Shown here: in pieces, positions 61,197-64,000 of the stretch | How positions within the stretch are numbered: position 1 is the stretch's first letter | Layout: every line of letters begins with the position of its first letter | Origin: Pseudomonas putida | GTDB lineage: Bacteria; Pseudomonadota; Gammaproteobacteria; Pseudomonadales; Pseudomonadaceae | DNA length: 64,000 nucleotides | Assembly (NCBI GenBank): GCA_041071465.1 | Contig: CP163498.1 | Coordinates: 4,854,001-4,918,000, forward strand | Reading direction: 5' to 3' | Program-made: the position numbers and the translations under genes | Notes under the pieces: generated by a model | Seen by the model: only the letters and a program-made list of their open reading frames with translations | Told to the model about the DNA's origin: nothing | Database searches by the model: none

Positions 61197-61203
61197 GGCA
61201 ATC

Positions 61204-62790
61204 TCAGCTCAATACGCTGAACCCATGGGTGCCATCGCGCTCCAGTTGGGCAATCAAGCCGAACTCCCAATCCAGATATCCCTGCATGGCTTCGCGTGGG
61301 TTATCAGTGCCTTCATAAGGCCGGCGATAGCGGTCGGTTCGCGCAACCGCCAGGTGGGTTTCGCCACTGTCCAAGGGTTTGCCTGCCGCAATCCAGCGCG
61401 CAGTACCGCCGTCCAGTACATACACCGGGGTTTGCGTAAGTGCTTGCAAGTCTACCGCCGCAAAGCGTGCCAGCAGGCTGCTGCCGCAGGTCAGCACATA
61501 GCGCTCGGCAACCGGCAACTGCTCCAGCACCTGCGGTAATTGCGCACGGATCGCCCAATGGGCGCCTGGAATGTGACGTTTGACGTAGTTGGCACTGCTG
61601 GTGAAGTCCAGCAGCACGGTGCCTGGCGCTTGCAGCCAGTCATGCAGTTGCTCGACGCCGATTTCGGTGACTGCGGGTAGTGCAGGCTGCGGTGCCTGCC
61701 AATCGCCGGTCTCGCTGAAGTCCGCCACCGACAGACCATCGAGCACCCCTACCTGCCAGCCCATTTGCGCCAGCCACGAGGCGCTCATGTTGGCCCGTAC
61801 GCCATCGTCATCCACCAGCACGATGCGCGCCCCGCGCACGCTGGCGACATGGTCGGTTTCCTGCACCAGTTGCCCGCCTGGCACACTGCGGCTGGCCGGT
61901 AGGTGGCCATGGGCGTATTCCTCAGGCGTGCGCACATCGAACAGGTAGGTAGTACGGCGGCTATCGGCCTGCCAGGTGGCCAGCGTTTCGCGCGTCAGGC
62001 GCAGCACACCGGCACGGTCGGCTACATGGCGTGCACGCTGAGCGGCGTCGATGCGGGTGGTATCGCTGACCGCTGCAAAACGGCGCTCCTGGCCGTGAGC
62101 CAGGGTTTGCCCGGCCAGGGTCCAGCCGATGGTGCCGTTGCGCAGGGCGGCCACGGGGTTGGGGATGCCGGCGTTGACCAGCGACTGGGTGCCGATGATG
62201 CTGCGGGTGCGCCCGGCGCAGTTGACGATGACTTGGGTGGCGGGGCTGGGCGCCAGTTCGGCAACCCGTAGCACCAGCTCGGCGCCCGGCACGCTGATGC
62301 CTCCAGGAATGCTCATGGTCTGGTATTCGTCGAAGCGGCGGGCGTCGAGCACCACCACATCGGCTTTGGCGTCCAGCAGCGCTTGCACGTGTTCGGCCGC
62401 CAGCGATGGGGTGTGGCGCACGCTTTCGACCAGCTCGCCAAAGGCCTTGCTCGGCACATTGACGTCACGGAACAGCTCGCCACCGGCTGCGCGCCAGCCG
62501 GCCAGGCCACCTTCGAGCACTGCAACATCGCTGTAGCCCAGTGCCACCAGGCGTTCGGCCGCCAGAGCAACCAGCCCTTCGCCGTCGTCATACACCGTGA
62601 GGGGGGTGTCACGGCGGGGCACGCGGGCGAAAATTTCCAGCTCCAGTTTCGACAATGGGAGGTTGGCGGCGAACAGTGGGTGTGCTTGGGCGAACGGGTC
62701 TTCCTCGCGCACATCGATCAGTGCCAGTTCTTCATGGGCCAGCAGGGCTTGGCGAATGGCGTGATAGGAACGGGTGGCAACGGTGCTCAT
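61204..62790 (-). CDS. Four-domain rhodanese-type sulfurtransferase
   Basis: This 528-residue protein is built from four tandem rhodanese domains. The second has an active-loop Cys in VNCAGRTRSIIG (about residue 191) and the fourth has Cys in LTCGSSLLARFAA (about residue 434). The first (VYDDGEGLVALAAERL) and third (VLVDDDGVRANMSASWL) have Asp in the Cys position and are probably structural. It moves sulfane sulfur, likely from cysteine-derived persulfides. Its start overlaps the cysteine dioxygenase stop by 4 nt (ATGA), so the two are coupled, and the divergent gene encodes a sulfonate-type transport protein: a sulfur-scavenging cluster. Confidence 0.88.
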   Translation of the reverse strand: MSTVATRSYHAIRQALLAHEELALIDVREEDPFAQAHPLFAANLPLSKLELEIFARVPRRDTPLTVYDDGEGLVALAAERLVALGYSDVAVLEGGLAGWRAAGGELFRDVNVPSKAFGELVESVRHTPSLAAEHVQALLDAKADVVVLDARRFDEYQTMSIPGGISVPGAELVLRVAELAPSPATQVIVNCAGRTRSIIGTQSLVNAGIPNPVAALRNGTIGWTLAGQTLAHGQERRFAAVSDTTRIDAAQRARHVADRAGVLRLTRETLATWQADSRRTTYLFDVRTPEEYAHGHLPASRSVPGGQLVQETDHVASVRGARIVLVDDDGVRANMSASWLAQMGWQVGVLDGLSVADFSETGDWQAPQPALPAVTEIGVEQLHDWLQAPGTVLLDFTSSANYVKRHIPGAHWAIRAQLPQVLEQLPVAERYVLTCGSSLLARFAAVDLQALTQTPVYVLDGGTARWIAAGKPLDSGETHLAVARTDRYRRPYEGTDNPREAMQGYLDWEFGLIAQLERDGTHGFSVLS

Positions 62791-63395
62791 GGGGCAGGGT
62801 TCTCTTTGGACAAGTCCCAGATGTTGGGCAGAAGGTGGTTGGAGTAGCCGGAAATGAACGCTTTTTCGGTGCCATCGGGCAGGTAAACCGCCCGGCTGAC
62901 GGCGCCAATGTTGGCGCCGTACACGTGAATACTGATCGACACCCGGTCACCGAAGGCATTGCTGACCTGGTGGATATCGCCGATGCGGGGCGAAACAGCC
63001 TCGACGTGGCCGGGATCGATACGCACAGGCTCGCCCGCCGGCAGCAAGGCGCCCTGTTCGCTACGGGTGAAGCCTTGCGAGTATTCGGCGCCACGCAGCA
63101 TGCCGATCAGGCCCCATACCCGGTGGTCGTGAATCGGCGTCTGCTGGCCGGGCCCCCAGACGAAACTGACGATGGAAAAGCGCTGGCGCGAATCGCAGTG
63201 CAGCAGATATTGCTGATAGCGGGCTGGATCTGGCTGCGCCAATGCCTCTGGTAGCCAGTCATCATGCGCGACCAGGCTGCGCAGCAGGCCCTGACCTTGG
63301 TCGAGGAGTGTGGCTTCGTCGGTTTCCCGGTCCAGCAGTTGCGAAAGGGCGTCGATGAAGTGTCGCAAGCGCTCGAAGCGTAGGGGTTGGCTCAT
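62787..63395 (-). CDS. Cysteine dioxygenase (cupin, type I)
   Basis: This 202-residue cupin oxidises a thiol such as cysteine to the sulfinate. The first cupin motif is TPIHDHRVWGLIGMLRG with HxH iron ligands, and the second is GDIHQVSN with the third His. The hydrophobic residue after HDH replaces the usual Glu, as in bacterial CDO/MDO-type thiol dioxygenases. It is translationally coupled to the four-domain rhodanese. The substrate might be cysteine or 3-mercaptopropionate; sequence alone does not separate them. Confidence 0.88.
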   Translation of the reverse strand: MSQPLRFERLRHFIDALSQLLDRETDEATLLDQGQGLLRSLVAHDDWLPEALAQPDPARYQQYLLHCDSRQRFSIVSFVWGPGQQTPIHDHRVWGLIGMLRGAEYSQGFTRSEQGALLPAGEPVRIDPGHVEAVSPRIGDIHQVSNAFGDRVSISIHVYGANIGAVSRAVYLPDGTEKAFISGYSNHLLPNIWDLSKENPAP

Positions 63396-63463
63396 GGTTC
63401 AGGCTCGGCTGGCGGTTTTGCTTAACCCTAGCAAATGCGCTAAATATTCTCAAAAGTAAAAAT

Positions 63464-63492
63464 ATGCATAAGCTAATATGCATAAAATGCAT
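63464..63492. promoter_or_regulatory. Three ATGCAT palindromes in an AT-rich promoter region
   Basis: ATGCAT occurs at 63464, 63478 and 63487 within an AT-rich stretch between the divergent cysteine dioxygenase and substrate-binding-protein genes. The first two are within TATGCATAA/ATATGCATAA contexts. Such arrays suit a LysR-type (CysB/Cbl-like) regulator of sulfur genes, but the regulator is not identified. Confidence 0.35.
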
Positions 63493-63589
63493 TTACAGAT
63501 TGCCCCGATCTGTTTTCAAATGAACGTACAACCTACGAGACCGCACGCGCGGATCGGCCTTATGTACCCGACGGTACCTGGAGACGAAC

Positions 63590-64000
63590 GTGCGATACCT
63601 CAAGCAATTGGCCGCCGGTGTGCTGGCCAGCTCCCTAAGCCTGGCCGCCGCTGCACAAACCCTGGTGGTCGGCGACCAGAGCTTCAATGCCCGTGCCGTG
63701 ATGGAAGCAGCCGGTGTGCTCGAAGACCTGCCGTATACCCTCGAATGGAAGCAATTTACCGCCGGTTCGCCGGTGGCCGAGGCGCTGAATGTGGGCAGCC
63801 TGGACATCGGCTTGCTGGGCGATGCGCCGCCGTTGTTCCTCGGGGCATTGGGCGCGCCGATCAAGGTGATCGCGGTCAGCCGGCAGAACCTCGATGGCGT
63901 GGCCATCCTGGCACGCAAGGACTCGAACATTCACAGCCTCGAAGACTTGCGCGGCAAGCGCGCAGCGATCTGGAAGGGCTCGTGGAGCCAGCAGTTGCTG
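63590..64000 (+). CDS. Sulfonate/taurine-type ABC transporter substrate-binding protein (N-terminal part)
   Basis: A GTG start preceded by GGAGA 7 nt upstream opens a frame that runs off the window at 137 codons. A signal peptide (RYLKQLAAGVLASSLSLAAAA) precedes QTLVVGDQSFNARAVMEAAGVLE. The motifs YTLEWKQFTAGSPVAEALNVGSLDIGLLGDAPPLF and VIAVSRQNLDGVAILARKDSNIHSLEDLRGKRAAI match SsuA/TauA-like periplasmic binding proteins. It is divergent from the rhodanese/cysteine dioxygenase operon, which supports a shared role in organosulfur use. The permease and ATPase genes should follow outside the window. Confidence 0.88.
   Translation, partial: MRYLKQLAAGVLASSLSLAAAAQTLVVGDQSFNARAVMEAAGVLEDLPYTLEWKQFTAGSPVAEALNVGSLDIGLLGDAPPLFLGALGAPIKVIAVSRQNLDGVAILARKDSNIHSLEDLRGKRAAIWKGSWSQQLL

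Noticed and set aside
1..64000. tRNA, rRNA, prophage or integron elements
   Set aside because: No tRNA-like cloverleaf, rRNA sequence, integrase, transposase or attachment-site duplication was seen on either strand.

Overview
The window reads as a chromosome segment from the Pseudomonas putida group. The support is high GC with strong G/C third-position bias, two classes of pseudomonad REP palindromes (GTAGGAGCGGCCTTG type and CCTGTGGGAGCGG type), a complete quinohemoprotein amine dehydrogenase (QHNDH) locus whose gamma subunit matches the P. putida cross-link pattern residue for residue, a MexEF-OprN type pump, and pseudomonad versions of hpd, mobA and ilvA. I see no rRNA, tRNA, insertion sequence, prophage or CRISPR array.

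Layout. 1-13.7 kb: QHNDH island. The tail of a Fis-type (sigma-54 activator) regulator is followed by qhpF (ABC exporter), qhpE (subtilisin-like protease) and qhpG (flavin monooxygenase). A reverse-strand outer-membrane barrel gene and an aldehyde dehydrogenase come next. Forward qhpA-qhpD-qhpC-qhpB and an acyl-CoA synthetase complete the island. Together these encode a periplasmic amine oxidising enzyme, its cofactor-maturation machinery, and a route amine -> aldehyde -> acid -> acyl-CoA. The qhpA/aldehyde dehydrogenase intergenic region carries sigma-54 promoters. 13.7-20.9 kb: mobA, an RND pump plus adaptor without outer-membrane channel, and a divergent RstAB-like two-component system. 20.9-28.0 kb: a reverse operon nfrB-nfrA-DUF4434-diguanylate cyclase, which looks like a c-di-GMP-controlled surface polysaccharide system. 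28.2-34 kb: PACE efflux protein, an Ile-rich leader peptide and attenuator before ilvA, a hypothetical protein, a VOC protein and a GapN-like dehydrogenase with an altered active site. 34-40.6 kb: a very large DUF6543/leucine-rich-repeat protein, then an AT-rich gap, a GNAT/FemAB-like gene and a GT61 glycosyltransferase. 40.7-49.4 kb: AraC regulator, LysE exporter, TerC/CBS protein, RarD, a CSS-EAL phosphodiesterase, hpd, a CSS-only protein and a DJ-1/PfpI protein. 49.4-54.4 kb: two convergent hybrid histidine kinases and a TPR protein. 54.5-61 kb: TetR regulator convergent with mexE-mexF-oprN. 61.2-64 kb: four-domain rhodanese and cysteine dioxygenase, divergent from a truncated sulfonate-type ABC substrate-binding protein.

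Quality warning. Five genes (qhpA, ilvA, a VOC gene, hpd, a TPR gene) carry seven frameshifts. Each one is the loss of a single base from a short G or C run, and each is repaired by adding that base back. This pattern suggests consensus errors rather than seven natural mutations, so these genes may be intact in the organism.
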